Shown one piece after another: positions 25,364 to 36,497 of a stretch of DNA of 50,015 nucleotides. The stretch is from the NCBI GenBank assembly GCA_016794565.1, contig JAEUHQ010000141.1, positions 1-50,015 on the forward strand. The letters run 5' to 3'. Within the stretch, counting starts at the first letter, position 1. Each line of letters begins with the position of its first letter. The stretch comes from Planctomycetota bacterium (lineage in GTDB: Bacteria; Planctomycetota; UBA1135; UBA2386). The translations under genes were made by a program, and so were the position numbers. Below the pieces are notes generated by a model. That model was not told where the DNA came from and made no database searches. It saw only the letters and a program-made list of their open reading frames with translations.

Positions 25364-28300
25364 GTGCCGACGATCCGACGATCCCGACCGACGAGAAGCG
25401 CGGCTTCTTCGCCTGGTTCGTGCAGAACCACGTCGCCGCCACCCTCGTCGCGGCGACCTTCCTGGTGGCGGGGCTGTCGGCGCTGTTCACGGGCCGCGTG
25501 CGGCGCGAGGTCTTCCCCGAGATCGCGCCCAACATCGTCACCGTGCAAGTGACGTATCCCGGCGCGGCGCCGGCGGAAGTCGAGCAGGGCGTGTGCCTCC
25601 GCGTGGAGGAGGCGGTCGAAGGCGTCACCGGCGTCGACAAGGTCACGTCGAGCGCGAACGAAGGCGTGGGCCTCGTCGTCATCGAGACACTGCAGGACGC
25701 GGACATCGACCGGGTCCTCGACGACGTGAAGAACCGGGTCGAATCGATCACGAACTTCCCCGCGGAGATCGAGGAGCCGATCGTGTCGCGCCTCGTGGTC
25801 CGCAAGGAGGTCATCAACGTGTCGATCTACGGCGACGCCGACGAACGCACGCTGAAGCGACTCGCGGAGCGCGCCCGCGAGGATCTCGCCGCACTGCCGC
25901 AGGTGTCCCAGGTCGAACTCGGCGCGGTGCGCCCCTACGAGATCGCGATCGAGATCAGCGAGGAGGCGCTGCGCCGCCACTCGCTGTCGTTCGGCGCCGT
26001 GGCCGCCGCGGTGCGGCGGGGCAGCCTCGACCTGCCGGCGGGCGTCATCAAGGCCGACGAGGGCCACACCCTGCTCCGGGTCGAGGGCCAGGCCTACCGC
26101 GGCGAGGATTTCGAGAAGCTCGTGCTGCTGACGAAGCCCGACGGCACGCGCGTGCAGCTCGGCGACGTCGCCCGCGTCGTCGACGGCTTCGCCGACGACG
26201 ACCTCTCGGCCCGCTTCGACGGCAAGCCGGCGGCGCTGGTGAAGGTGTTCCGCGTCGGATCGCAGGACGCCCTCGCGGTGACCGCCGCGGTGCGCGAGTG
26301 GGTCGCCGGTCCCGGCACGCTCATGCTGCCGCCGGGTGTGCAGATCGCCACCTGGCGCGACGAGTCGATCCTGCTGAAGGGGCGCATCGACCTGCTGTTC
26401 GGCAACGCGATGCAGGGGCTCGTGCTGGTCTTCGTGATCCTCGCGCTCTTCCTGCAGCTCCGGGTCGCGATCTGGGTCGCGATCGGCATTCCCGTCGCGT
26501 TCCTCGGTGCGGTCGCGTTGATGCCGACGTTCGACGTCTCCATCAACATGATCTCGCTGTTCGCGTTCCTGCTCGTGCTCGGCATCGTCGTCGACGATGC
26601 GATCGTGGTCGGCGAGAACGTCGTGCTGCACCGCGCGAACGGTGCGTCCCCGATGCTCGCCGCGCTGCGCGGCAGCCGGGAGGTGCGCGTGCCGGTGTTC
26701 GCGTCGGTCACGACGACGATCGCCGCGTTCCTGCCGATGCTGCTGTCCGTCCCGGGCAGCGACGCGCAGGTGTGGCGCGTGATCCCGCTGATCGTGATCC
26801 CGGTGCTCGCGATCAGCCTCGTCGAATCGCAGCTCTGCCTGCCCGCGCACTTGTCGCTCCTGCGCCGCGACGACCCTTCGCGCCGGCCGTGGCTCGGAGC
26901 ACGGGCGCTGGGCGCGCTGCAGCGCGCATTCACGTTCGTGCTGGAGGCCTTCGTGCGGCGTGTCTACCAGCCCGTGCTCGAAGCCAGCCTGCGCTGGCGG
27001 TACGTCACGATCGCGAGCGCGATCGCGGTGCTGCTCGTCCTGTTCGCGAGCACGGCGGCGGGCTTCCCGCGGTTCATCTTCTTCCCCACCGTCGACGGCG
27101 ACAACATCGTCGTGTCGCTGACGATGCCCCAGGGCACCCCCGCCGCGACGACCGCCGGCGTTCTCGCGCGGATCGAGACCGCCGCGCGCGACGTCTGCAG
27201 CGAAGTCGACCGCGAGACGGGCGGCGGCCCCTCGGTGCTCGAACACATGCTGGCGAGCGTCGGCTCGCAGCCGTTCGCCGTCGAGCAGGCTCGCAACGGC
27301 GGTCAGCGCGATGCGCAGTTCCAGTCCGGCTCGCACCTGGCCGAGCTCAACGTGCAGCTGCTGCCGTCGGAGAAACGCGAGGTGTCGTCGAACGTCGTCC
27401 TGAGCCGGATCCGCGACCGGGTCGGCGCGGTCCCCGACGCGATCGACCTCCAGTTCACGACATCGTTCTTCTCGACCGGCAAGGACGTCGACGTCGAGCT
27501 CTACCATGCCGACATCGACGCTCTGCGCGCCGCCGTCGCCGACCTCGAACACGAGCTGCGCTCGATGCCGGAGGTGAAGGACATCAGCAACTCGTTCCGC
27601 CTCGGCAAGCCGGAGGTCGAACTGCGCATCCGCCCATCCGCCGAGCCGCTCGGTCTCAGCCAGCAGGACCTGGCGCAGCAGGTGCGGCAGGCGTTCTACG
27701 GCGAGGAAGCGCAGCGCGTGCAGCGCGGCCGTGACGACGTGAAGGTGATGGTGCGCTACCCGGAGGACGGTCGCCGTTCGCTCGACGACCTCGATGCCCT
27801 GCGCATCCGGACGCCGGCCGGCGACGAGGTGCCGCTGCGCGAGGTGGCCGAGGCCACGAGCGGCCGGTCGTTCTCGACGATCCAGCGCGTCAATCGGAAG
27901 CGCGCGCTGCGCGTCAGCGGTGAGATCGACGAGAACGACCCGAACGCTTCGGCCGAGGCGATCAACGCGCGGCTGCGCCTCGAAGTGCTGCCGGCGCTGA
28001 TCGATCGTCACCCGGGCCTGTCCGCCGCGTTCGAGGGCGACCAGAAGAAGAAGACCGAACTGCTCACGTCGCTGGCCGGCGGCTTCGCGATCGCGCTCTT
28101 CCTGATCTACGCGCTGATGGCGATCCCGCTGAAGTCGTTCCTGCAGCCGGTGCTCATCATGACCGCGATCCCGTTCGGCGTCGGCGGCGCGATCGCGGGC
28201 CACATGCTGTGCGGGTTCGACCTCAGCATCCTGTCCATGTTCGGCGTCGTGGCGCTCGCCGGCGTGGTGGTCAACGACAACATCGTGCTCGTCGACTGGG

Positions 28301-28602
28301 TGAACCAGCGCCGGGATGCGCACTCGTCCCTCGTGGACGCCGTCCGCACCGCCGGCGCAGCCCGCTTCCGCCCGATCATGCTGACCTCGCTGACGACGTT
28401 CGGCGGCCTCACGCCCCTCCTGCTGGAGAAGAGTGTGCAGGCGCGCTTCCTCGTCCCGATGGCGATTTCGCTCGGCTTCGGCGTCATGTTCGCGACGCTG
28501 ATCAGCCTGCTGCTCGTGCCGTCGCTCTACCTCGCGCTCGACGACGTGCGACGTACGATCGTTCGCTGCTGGCACTTCGTGTATCCGGCCCGCGCGGCAT
28601 GA
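25360..28602 (+). CDS. RND (AcrB/MdtB-like) efflux pump permease
   Basis: The 1080-residue inner-membrane antiporter expels small molecules using the proton gradient. The start is FAWFVQNHVAATLVAATFLVAG (TM1 with preceding helix). The porter part shows the family pattern FPEIAPNIVTVQVTYPGAAPAEVEQGV. TM4 holds the proton-relay motif GIVVDDAIVVGENVV with D412 and D413. TM10 holds GVVVNDNIVLVDW (N972, D973), where Lys940 and its neighbours lie in AcrB-type pumps. Twelve membrane segments in two homologous halves are evident. Features such as NVSIYGDADERTLK and LGDVARVVDG place it nearer the multidrug (HAE) branch than the metal branch, but the substrate is unknown. The ATG at 25360 has GGAGG close upstream and overlaps the adaptor stop. 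Confidence 0.93.
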   Translation: MSADDPTIPTDEKRGFFAWFVQNHVAATLVAATFLVAGLSALFTGRVRREVFPEIAPNIVTVQVTYPGAAPAEVEQGVCLRVEEAVEGVTGVDKVTSSANEGVGLVVIETLQDADIDRVLDDVKNRVESITNFPAEIEEPIVSRLVVRKEVINVSIYGDADERTLKRLAERAREDLAALPQVSQVELGAVRPYEIAIEISEEALRRHSLSFGAVAAAVRRGSLDLPAGVIKADEGHTLLRVEGQAYRGEDFEKLVLLTKPDGTRVQLGDVARVVDGFADDDLSARFDGKPAALVKVFRVGSQDALAVTAAVREWVAGPGTLMLPPGVQIATWRDESILLKGRIDLLFGNAMQGLVLVFVILALFLQLRVAIWVAIGIPVAFLGAVALMPTFDVSINMISLFAFLLVLGIVVDDAIVVGENVVLHRANGASPMLAALRGSREVRVPVFASVTTTIAAFLPMLLSVPGSDAQVWRVIPLIVIPVLAISLVESQLCLPAHLSLLRRDDPSRRPWLGARALGALQRAFTFVLEAFVRRVYQPVLEASLRWRYVTIASAIAVLLVLFASTAAGFPRFIFFPTVDGDNIVVSLTMPQGTPAATTAGVLARIETAARDVCSEVDRETGGGPSVLEHMLASVGSQPFAVEQARNGGQRDAQFQSGSHLAELNVQLLPSEKREVSSNVVLSRIRDRVGAVPDAIDLQFTTSFFSTGKDVDVELYHADIDALRAAVADLEHELRSMPEVKDISNSFRLGKPEVELRIRPSAEPLGLSQQDLAQQVRQAFYGEEAQRVQRGRDDVKVMVRYPEDGRRSLDDLDALRIRTPAGDEVPLREVAEATSGRSFSTIQRVNRKRALRVSGEIDENDPNASAEAINARLRLEVLPALIDRHPGLSAAFEGDQKKKTELLTSLAGGFAIALFLIYALMAIPLKSFLQPVLIMTAIPFGVGGAIAGHMLCGFDLSILSMFGVVALAGVVVNDNIVLVDWVNQRRDAHSSLVDAVRTAGAARFRPIMLTSLTTFGGLTPLLLEKSVQARFLVPMAISLGFGVMFATLISLLLVPSLYLALDDVRRTIVRCWHFVYPARAA

Positions 28603-28734
28603 CGGCTGCCGCGCGACGCCACGGTGTCGCGATCCTCGACAGGCGGCCGAAGGTCCTTTCCGACCGCAGTCAAGGCGTGCTCCGCGACGCGCCGATGCAC
28701 GGGCATCGATGTCGCGCCCCCGCCGAGCCCGCAG

Positions 28735-31101
<2,367 letters not shown>

Positions 31102-31146
31102 CCACACACCGGCGGGGGAACGCTCGCGGCCGGCGCGGCGCCGTGC

Positions 31147-31152
31147 GATGCT
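31147..31152 (+). promoter_or_regulatory. Variant -10-like box GATGCT for the tandem amidohydrolase gene
   Basis: GATGCT at 31147-31152 ends 6 nt before the ATG at 31159, the same spacing as in the leaderless promoters, but the leading TA is lost. Confidence 0.3.
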
Positions 31153-31158
31153 GCGGCG

Positions 31159-34100
31159 ATGAGCCGCTTCGCCGCGTTCGTCTTCGCCGTCGCGACCGCC
31201 GCACTCGCCGCCCAGGGTCCGCCGGCCGAAGGACCGCGCGCGGTCGATCCGGGCTGGTTCGTGCTGACCGGAGCACGCGTCGTCGTCGATCCGGCGACCT
31301 CGCTCGAACGCGCGAACGTCGTGCTGCGGGACGGTCGCATCGTCGCAGTCGACGCCGCTCCGCCCGTCGGCGCGACCGCGGTCGACTGCAGCGGCCTCAC
31401 GATCTATCCGGGCCTCGTCGACCCGTTCGTCGCGACCGACGTGCCCGCGCTCGACGCAGCGGCCGACGACCAGCACTGGAACCCGATGGTCCAGCCGCAG
31501 CGCAGTGCACGCGACGGCGCCCTCGTGCCTGCCGCCGAACGAACGGCGCTCCGCCGACTCGGCTTCACCACGGTCGCGTGCGTGCCGACGGGCGGCATCG
31601 TGAAGGGCACGAGCACCGTCGTGCAGCTCGACGAACCGACGCCCACGGCACCGACCACGATCGTGCGCGATGTCGTCGCCCTGGTGACGAGCCTGCAGAC
31701 GCGCGATGGGTACCCGAACAGCGAGATGGGTGCGATCGCGGTGCTGCGACAGGCCCTCTTGGACGGCGCGTGGTACCGGCGCTGCGGCGCCGCGATTCCT
31801 GCCGGCGGCGCGCTGCCGGCCGGCGCGCCGCGGCCGTCATCCGCGTTCGCCGCACTTGCCGAACGCACGGACCTGCCGCTGTGGTTCGACGCCCGCGACG
31901 AACTGCAGGCCCTGCGCGCGGTGCGAATCGCGAACGAAGCCGGGCGCACGCTCGTGCTCGTCGGAAGCGGCATGGAGTTCCGCCGCCTCGCCGCGATCGC
32001 CGCGGCGAAGGTGCCGGTCGTCGCACCGCTGCAGTTCCCCGACGCGCCGGACGTCGCTTCGGCGAGCGCAGCCGAGCGGGTGTCCCTGCGCCAGCTGCAG
32101 TCGTGGGAGCAGGCGCCGACCAACACGAAGAGGCTGCTCGATGCGGGGGTCGACGTCTCGTGGACGACGGCCCGCATGCGCGACAAGAAGGACTTCCGCG
32201 AACGCGTCGCCGAGGCGATCGCGTGCGGCGTGTCGACACAACAGGCGCTCGCCTTGCTGACCACGAAGCCCGCCGCGCTGCTCGGCATCGCCGACCAGAC
32301 GGGCACCATCACCCGGGGCAAACTCGCGAACCTCGTCGTCGTCGAGGGCGACCTCTTCGATCCGAAGGCGAGGATCCGCGACGTCTGGGTCGGCGGTGTG
32401 CGCCACCCGATCCAGGGAGCGAAGGACTCCGGCGTGGACGGCTCGTGGTCCTGGACGACGGGCTGGCCCGGCAAGGACCCGAAGGTCGCACCGGCGCTGA
32501 CGATCGACGGCGACTCCGTGAAGGGCAAGGCCGGTGGCTCGGACCTGAAGTTCGCCGACGTCGTGCGCGAGGCCGACCGCCTGTCGTGCCGCGTGGCCGG
32601 CGACGCCCTCGACGCGGAGCGCGTGTTCTGGCTGCGTCTGCACCAGGACGGCGGCGCGCTGGTCGGCACGTGCGCCGTGTCCGACGGCACGTCGAGCGCA
32701 GTGCGCGCCGAACGGTCGAGCGACGACGCGAAGGGCAAGGCCGACGAGAAGAAGGGCGGTGACGACGCGCGTCCTGCGCCGCCGGGGGTCGGGCCGCTGC
32801 CGACACCGCTCGGCGGCTACGGCTTCCTCGAGTTGCCGGCGCAGACCGAGTTCGTGATCGTCGGTGCGACGCTCTGGCCATGCGACGGGCGCGGTGTCCT
32901 GCGCGACGGCGCGGTGCACGCTCGCGACGGCCGCATCGTGTTCGCGGGCTCGCGCGCCGACATGGGGGAACCGCCGATCGGGGCGCAGATCATCGACGCG
33001 GCCGGCAAGCACGTGACGCCGGGCATCATCGACTGCCACTCGCACACCGGTATCTCGCGCGGCGTCAACGAAGGCGGTGAAGCCGTCACGGCCGAAGTGC
33101 GCGTCGAGGACGTCATCGACCCGGACGACGTCAACTGGTACCGCGAACTCGCCGGCGGCGTCACCGCGGTGAACCAGCTGCACGGCTCCGCCAACGCGAT
33201 CGGCGGACAGAGCTGCACGGTGAAGCTGCGTTGGGGAGTCCGGCACCCGGACGAGATGCGATTCGCAGGTGCGCCCGCGGGGATCAAGTTCGCTCTCGGC
33301 GAGAACCCGCGCCAGGCGAACGACCGCGGGCCGAACCGTCGCTACCCCAACACGCGAATGGGTGTCGAGGCGCTGCTGCGCGACCGCTTCGCCGCAGCGG
33401 ACGCGTACCGACAGGCGCTCGCCACCTACGAGAAGCTCGCCCCCGCGGAACGCGCGAAGGCGATCCCGCCGCGCCGCGACCTCGAGCTGGAGGCGCTGGC
33501 GCAGGTGCTCGACGGCAGCCGCCGCATCCATTGCCACAGCTACCGGCAGGACGAGATCTTCATGCTCTGCGGGCTCGCGCGCGAACTCGGCATCAAGATC
33601 GGCACGTTCCAGCACGTGCTCGAGGGCTACAAGGTCGCCGACGCGATCGCGGCGAACGCGGTCGGAGCGTCGTCCTTCAGCGACTGGTGGGCGTACAAAT
33701 TCGAGGTCTGGGACGCGATCCCCGACAACGGCGCGATCATGCACGAAGCCGGCGTGTGCGTGTCGTTCAACAGCGACAGCAATGAACACGCGCGCCGCCT
33801 GAACACCGAAGCCGGCAAGGCCGTGAAGTACGGCGGCGTCGCGCCCTGGGATGCACTCTGCTTCGTCACGAAGAACCCGGCGATCCAGCTCGGCATCTTC
33901 GACCGCACGGGCTCGCTCACCGCGGGCAAGGACGCCGACATCGCGCTGTGGTCCGACGATCCGCTGAGCTACGCAGCGCGCTGCGAAGCGACATGGGTCG
34001 ACGGGCGGCTGCTGTTCTCGCTCGGGACCGACCGGACCATGCGCGAGACCATCGCCGCGGAGCGACAGCGCCTCGTCGGCAGAGCCGTCGCCTCCGGCAA

Positions 34101-34200
34101 GAAGCGCACGGCGCGCGACGGCGACACGAAGGACGCCTACTGGGCCGCCGAGGACCTGACCACCGACTACTGCTGCCGCGACTGCGAAGGAGGCCGCTGA
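31159..34200 (+). CDS. Exported tandem-domain amidohydrolase
   Basis: The 1013-residue product begins with a signal peptide (MSRFAAFVFAVATAALAA). Two amidohydrolase modules are visible. The first (about 30-420) has the outer beta part VLTGARVVVDPAT and YPGLVDPF, where the usual HxH is replaced by DPF, and ends with LANLVVVEGD; it looks inactive. A Gly/Asp/Lys-rich linker follows (about 520-545). The second (about 560-1000) holds the metal motif DCHSHTGIS with H627 and H629, histidines in IHCHSYRQDE and FQHVLEGYK, and the TIM-barrel end D in CVSFNSDSNEHARR. These fit the imidazolonepropionase/dihydroorotase superfamily. Substrate is unknown. The stop overlaps the next start by one base. Confidence 0.85.
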   Translation: MSRFAAFVFAVATAALAAQGPPAEGPRAVDPGWFVLTGARVVVDPATSLERANVVLRDGRIVAVDAAPPVGATAVDCSGLTIYPGLVDPFVATDVPALDAAADDQHWNPMVQPQRSARDGALVPAAERTALRRLGFTTVACVPTGGIVKGTSTVVQLDEPTPTAPTTIVRDVVALVTSLQTRDGYPNSEMGAIAVLRQALLDGAWYRRCGAAIPAGGALPAGAPRPSSAFAALAERTDLPLWFDARDELQALRAVRIANEAGRTLVLVGSGMEFRRLAAIAAAKVPVVAPLQFPDAPDVASASAAERVSLRQLQSWEQAPTNTKRLLDAGVDVSWTTARMRDKKDFRERVAEAIACGVSTQQALALLTTKPAALLGIADQTGTITRGKLANLVVVEGDLFDPKARIRDVWVGGVRHPIQGAKDSGVDGSWSWTTGWPGKDPKVAPALTIDGDSVKGKAGGSDLKFADVVREADRLSCRVAGDALDAERVFWLRLHQDGGALVGTCAVSDGTSSAVRAERSSDDAKGKADEKKGGDDARPAPPGVGPLPTPLGGYGFLELPAQTEFVIVGATLWPCDGRGVLRDGAVHARDGRIVFAGSRADMGEPPIGAQIIDAAGKHVTPGIIDCHSHTGISRGVNEGGEAVTAEVRVEDVIDPDDVNWYRELAGGVTAVNQLHGSANAIGGQSCTVKLRWGVRHPDEMRFAGAPAGIKFALGENPRQANDRGPNRRYPNTRMGVEALLRDRFAAADAYRQALATYEKLAPAERAKAIPPRRDLELEALAQVLDGSRRIHCHSYRQDEIFMLCGLARELGIKIGTFQHVLEGYKVADAIAANAVGASSFSDWWAYKFEVWDAIPDNGAIMHEAGVCVSFNSDSNEHARRLNTEAGKAVKYGGVAPWDALCFVTKNPAIQLGIFDRTGSLTAGKDADIALWSDDPLSYAARCEATWVDGRLLFSLGTDRTMRETIAAERQRLVGRAVASGKKRTARDGDTKDAYWAAEDLTTDYCCRDCEGGR

Positions 34201-35540
34201 TGCACGCGTTCGTCCCCACGCTCCTGTTCGTGCTCTGCGCCGTCCCCGCCGCAGCGCAGGACCTCGTTCCGAAGGCCGCGCCGCAGCGGGCGCCGGTCGT
34301 GCTGCGCAACGCGGTGCTGCACACGGTGTCCGACGGCGTCATCCTCGGCGGTTCGCTGTGGTTCGACGACGGCGTGATCCGCGGCATCGTCGGCGAGGGC
34401 GGCACGCTGAAGCTCCCGAACGGCGCCGAGCCGGTGGTCGTGGATCTCCAGGGCAAACACGTGTTCCCCGGGCTGATCTCGCCGCACACGACCCTCGGCC
34501 TCGTCGAGATCGGCATGGTCCGCCAGACGAACGACGTCGACGAGGTCGGCGACACGACGCCGGAGGCGACCGCGGCCGTCGCGTGGAACCCGGACTCGGC
34601 CGCGATCCCCGTCGCCCGCCGGAACGGCGTGCTGGTCGCCGCGGTGTTCCCGAGCGGCGGCTCCCTGCCCGGCCGCGCGTCGGTGATGAAGGTCGACGGC
34701 TGGACGAACGCCGACATGACCGTGCGCGCCGATGCGGGTCCGATCGTCGCGTGGCCGGCGCAGTCGGGTGAGCGCCGCGGCCGACGCGGACCGCGCCCGG
34801 AAGGCGGCGACGGCGCGGAGGAGAACGAGGGCTCGGGCGCGAAGAAGGCGCGCGACCGCATCGACGAAGTGTTCACCGCGGCGCGCGCCTGGTTCGACGC
34901 CAGGAAGACCGACCCGTCGGTGCCGCTCGACATCCGGCACGAAGCGCTCGTCCCCGCGCTGCGCGGCGAGGTCCCGGTGTTCCTGCTCGCGGACGAACAG
35001 GAGCAGATCGAGTCGGCGGTGCTGTGGGCCACGGGCCGCGGTCTCCGCGCGGTCGTCGTCGGCGGGCGCGACGCCGCGCTCTGCGCGGGCCTGCTCACGG
35101 ACCGCCGCGTGCCGGTCATCCTCGACGGCGTGCATCGGCTGCCGCGGCGCGACGACAGTCCGTACGACGAGGCGTTCACGCTGCCCGCGCGCCTGCAGGA
35201 AGCGGGGGTGCGTTTCTGCATCGGCGGCGGCACCGACTTCGCCAACGACCGCAACCTCCCCTACCACGCCGCGACAGCGGCGGCGTTCGGCCTCGGCCGC
35301 CAGCGGGCGCTGCAGGCGATCACGCTCGACGCCGCGAAGATCCTCGGCGTCGACGACCGCCTCGGCTCACTGTCGGTCGGCAAGGACGCGACGCTCTTCG
35401 TCGCCGACGGCCACCCGTTCGATTTGAAGACGAAGATCGAGATGGCCTTCGTGAGCGGCCGCCAGATCGACCTGCGCAACAAGCAGACGGAACTGGCTGC
35501 GAAGTACCGCGAGCGCTACCGCCAGCTGCGGGCGAAATAG
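34200..35540 (+). CDS. Exported amidohydrolase-like protein
   Basis: The 446-residue protein starts with a signal peptide (MHAFVPTLLFVLCAVPAAA) at an ATG overlapping the previous stop by one base, with GAAGGAGG at 34186-34193. The fold is of the amidohydrolase superfamily: VLRNAVLHTVSDG, VVVDLQGKHVFPGLISPHTTLGL, GVRFCIGGGTDFANDRNLPYHAA, then ILGVDDRLGSLSVGKDATLFV. The HxH after the first strand is missing (ISPHTT keeps only one histidine), so metal binding is probably reduced. A charged insert of about 35 residues (around 196-232) interrupts the barrel. It may act as a partner of the upstream tandem enzyme. Families of paired exported amidohydrolases of this type are common in planctomycetes and Bacteroidetes; the substrate is not known. 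Confidence 0.8.
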   Translation: MHAFVPTLLFVLCAVPAAAQDLVPKAAPQRAPVVLRNAVLHTVSDGVILGGSLWFDDGVIRGIVGEGGTLKLPNGAEPVVVDLQGKHVFPGLISPHTTLGLVEIGMVRQTNDVDEVGDTTPEATAAVAWNPDSAAIPVARRNGVLVAAVFPSGGSLPGRASVMKVDGWTNADMTVRADAGPIVAWPAQSGERRGRRGPRPEGGDGAEENEGSGAKKARDRIDEVFTAARAWFDARKTDPSVPLDIRHEALVPALRGEVPVFLLADEQEQIESAVLWATGRGLRAVVVGGRDAALCAGLLTDRRVPVILDGVHRLPRRDDSPYDEAFTLPARLQEAGVRFCIGGGTDFANDRNLPYHAATAAAFGLGRQRALQAITLDAAKILGVDDRLGSLSVGKDATLFVADGHPFDLKTKIEMAFVSGRQIDLRNKQTELAAKYRERYRQLRAK

Positions 35541-35582
35541 CCGGAGCGCTCGGCGCGGGCCGCGGCGAACGGCGCCCGCAGG

Positions 35583-35588
35583 TAGGAT
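35583..35588 (+). promoter_or_regulatory. -10-like box TAGGAT for the lipoprotein gene
   Basis: TAGGAT at 35583-35588 lies 47 nt before the ATG at 35636. The predicted leader holds CGGAG about 7 nt before the start. Confidence 0.4.
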
Positions 35589-35635
35589 CCTGCCGCGCGC
35601 CGCCCCCCGGCCGCGACACCCTCTCGGAGCCCCTC

Positions 35636-36451
35636 ATGACCACGGTTTCCCGCTCGTCCCGCGTCTCCTGTGCAGCGGTCCTCCTCGTGCTCGCCGCGTG
35701 CCAGAGCATGCCGTCGCACCGGCAGGTGCAGATCATGGAGCGCTTCGATGTCCAGTACTCCGGCCGACTCGACGGAACGGCGTTCGAGCCGAACGGCGAA
35801 CCGGGCGTCGCGCCGGACCAGGGTGAGCCGCTCGTGCTGCACGGTCGACGCATCACGATGCGCGGCGACGTGGCGAACCGGCTCCTGCAACAGGGCCGCG
35901 CGGGCGCGATCAGCGCCGCCGGCATCGACTGCGTCCGGGTTCCGGCGCGCGCGTTCGGGGACTCGATCGACGATCTTGTCGCCGCCGACGCCGCGACCCG
36001 GGAGGAATCGCTGCTGCTGCCCTCGACGATCGGGCGGACGACGCACTTCGAACACGTGCGACAGCACGCCTACGTCCAGGCGTTCGCCGTGCAGGCCACG
36101 ACCGATGCGATGGTCGGCGATCCCGAGGTCGGCCTCACCCACGAAGGCTACGCCCTGGCCGTGAGCCCAGGGCGCGACGGAACGCGCATCACCCTCGATC
36201 TCCGGCTCGACACGGCGGAGGTGGTTCGTCCGCTCGCGATCGCGACGGGGACGCTCTGGCCGCGCACCTCGCCGGTGTCGATCCAGGTTCCGGTGCTGTT
36301 CCACCAGCAGATCACGACGCGGGCTTCGTTGGGCGCGACCGACGCCGTGTGCCTCGTATGGCCGCAGTCGCCGACACGGGACGAAGTGACGCTCCTGGTG
36401 TTCGAGTGCGCGGCGCCCGACCAGGTGGCCGCCGCGACGCCGAATCGCTGA
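35636..36451 (+). CDS. Putative lipoprotein, function unknown
   Basis: The 271-residue product has a clear lipoprotein signal (VSCAAVLLVLAAC, C22). The mature part is mostly beta-strand, with LDLRLDTAEVVRPLAIATG and SIQVPVLFHQQITTRASLGATDAVCLVWP near the end. This recalls the C-terminal secretin-like or pilus-domain strand pattern (compare TLDLRPE..V), but no GspD/PilQ signature is complete, so no function is given. The start ATG sits before the signal; upstream frame has no signal. The gene ends 24 nt before the convergent HisC-HAD gene, with a strong hairpin between them. Confidence 0.65.
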   Translation: MTTVSRSSRVSCAAVLLVLAACQSMPSHRQVQIMERFDVQYSGRLDGTAFEPNGEPGVAPDQGEPLVLHGRRITMRGDVANRLLQQGRAGAISAAGIDCVRVPARAFGDSIDDLVAADAATREESLLLPSTIGRTTHFEHVRQHAYVQAFAVQATTDAMVGDPEVGLTHEGYALAVSPGRDGTRITLDLRLDTAEVVRPLAIATGTLWPRTSPVSIQVPVLFHQQITTRASLGATDAVCLVWPQSPTRDEVTLLVFECAAPDQVAAATPNR

Positions 36452-36459
36452 ACACGCAC

Positions 36460-36497
36460 GGCGGCGCGCCCCGTTTCACGGCACGAGGCGCGCCGCC
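36460..36497. terminator. Perfect 11-bp stem between convergent genes (bidirectional terminator candidate)
   Basis: GGCGGCGCGCC (36460-36470) and GGCGCGCCGCC (36487-36497) pair perfectly around a 16-nt loop that itself can form CCGT-TTC-ACGG. It lies across the stop of the HisC-HAD gene (36476-36478) and just after the lipoprotein stop (36451). No T-tract follows, as is common in very G+C-rich genomes. Confidence 0.55.

Noticed and set aside
35636..36451. Secretin or pilus-assembly lipoprotein
   Set aside because: Only a short C-terminal strand pattern recalls secretins; the protein is too short and the family signature is absent.
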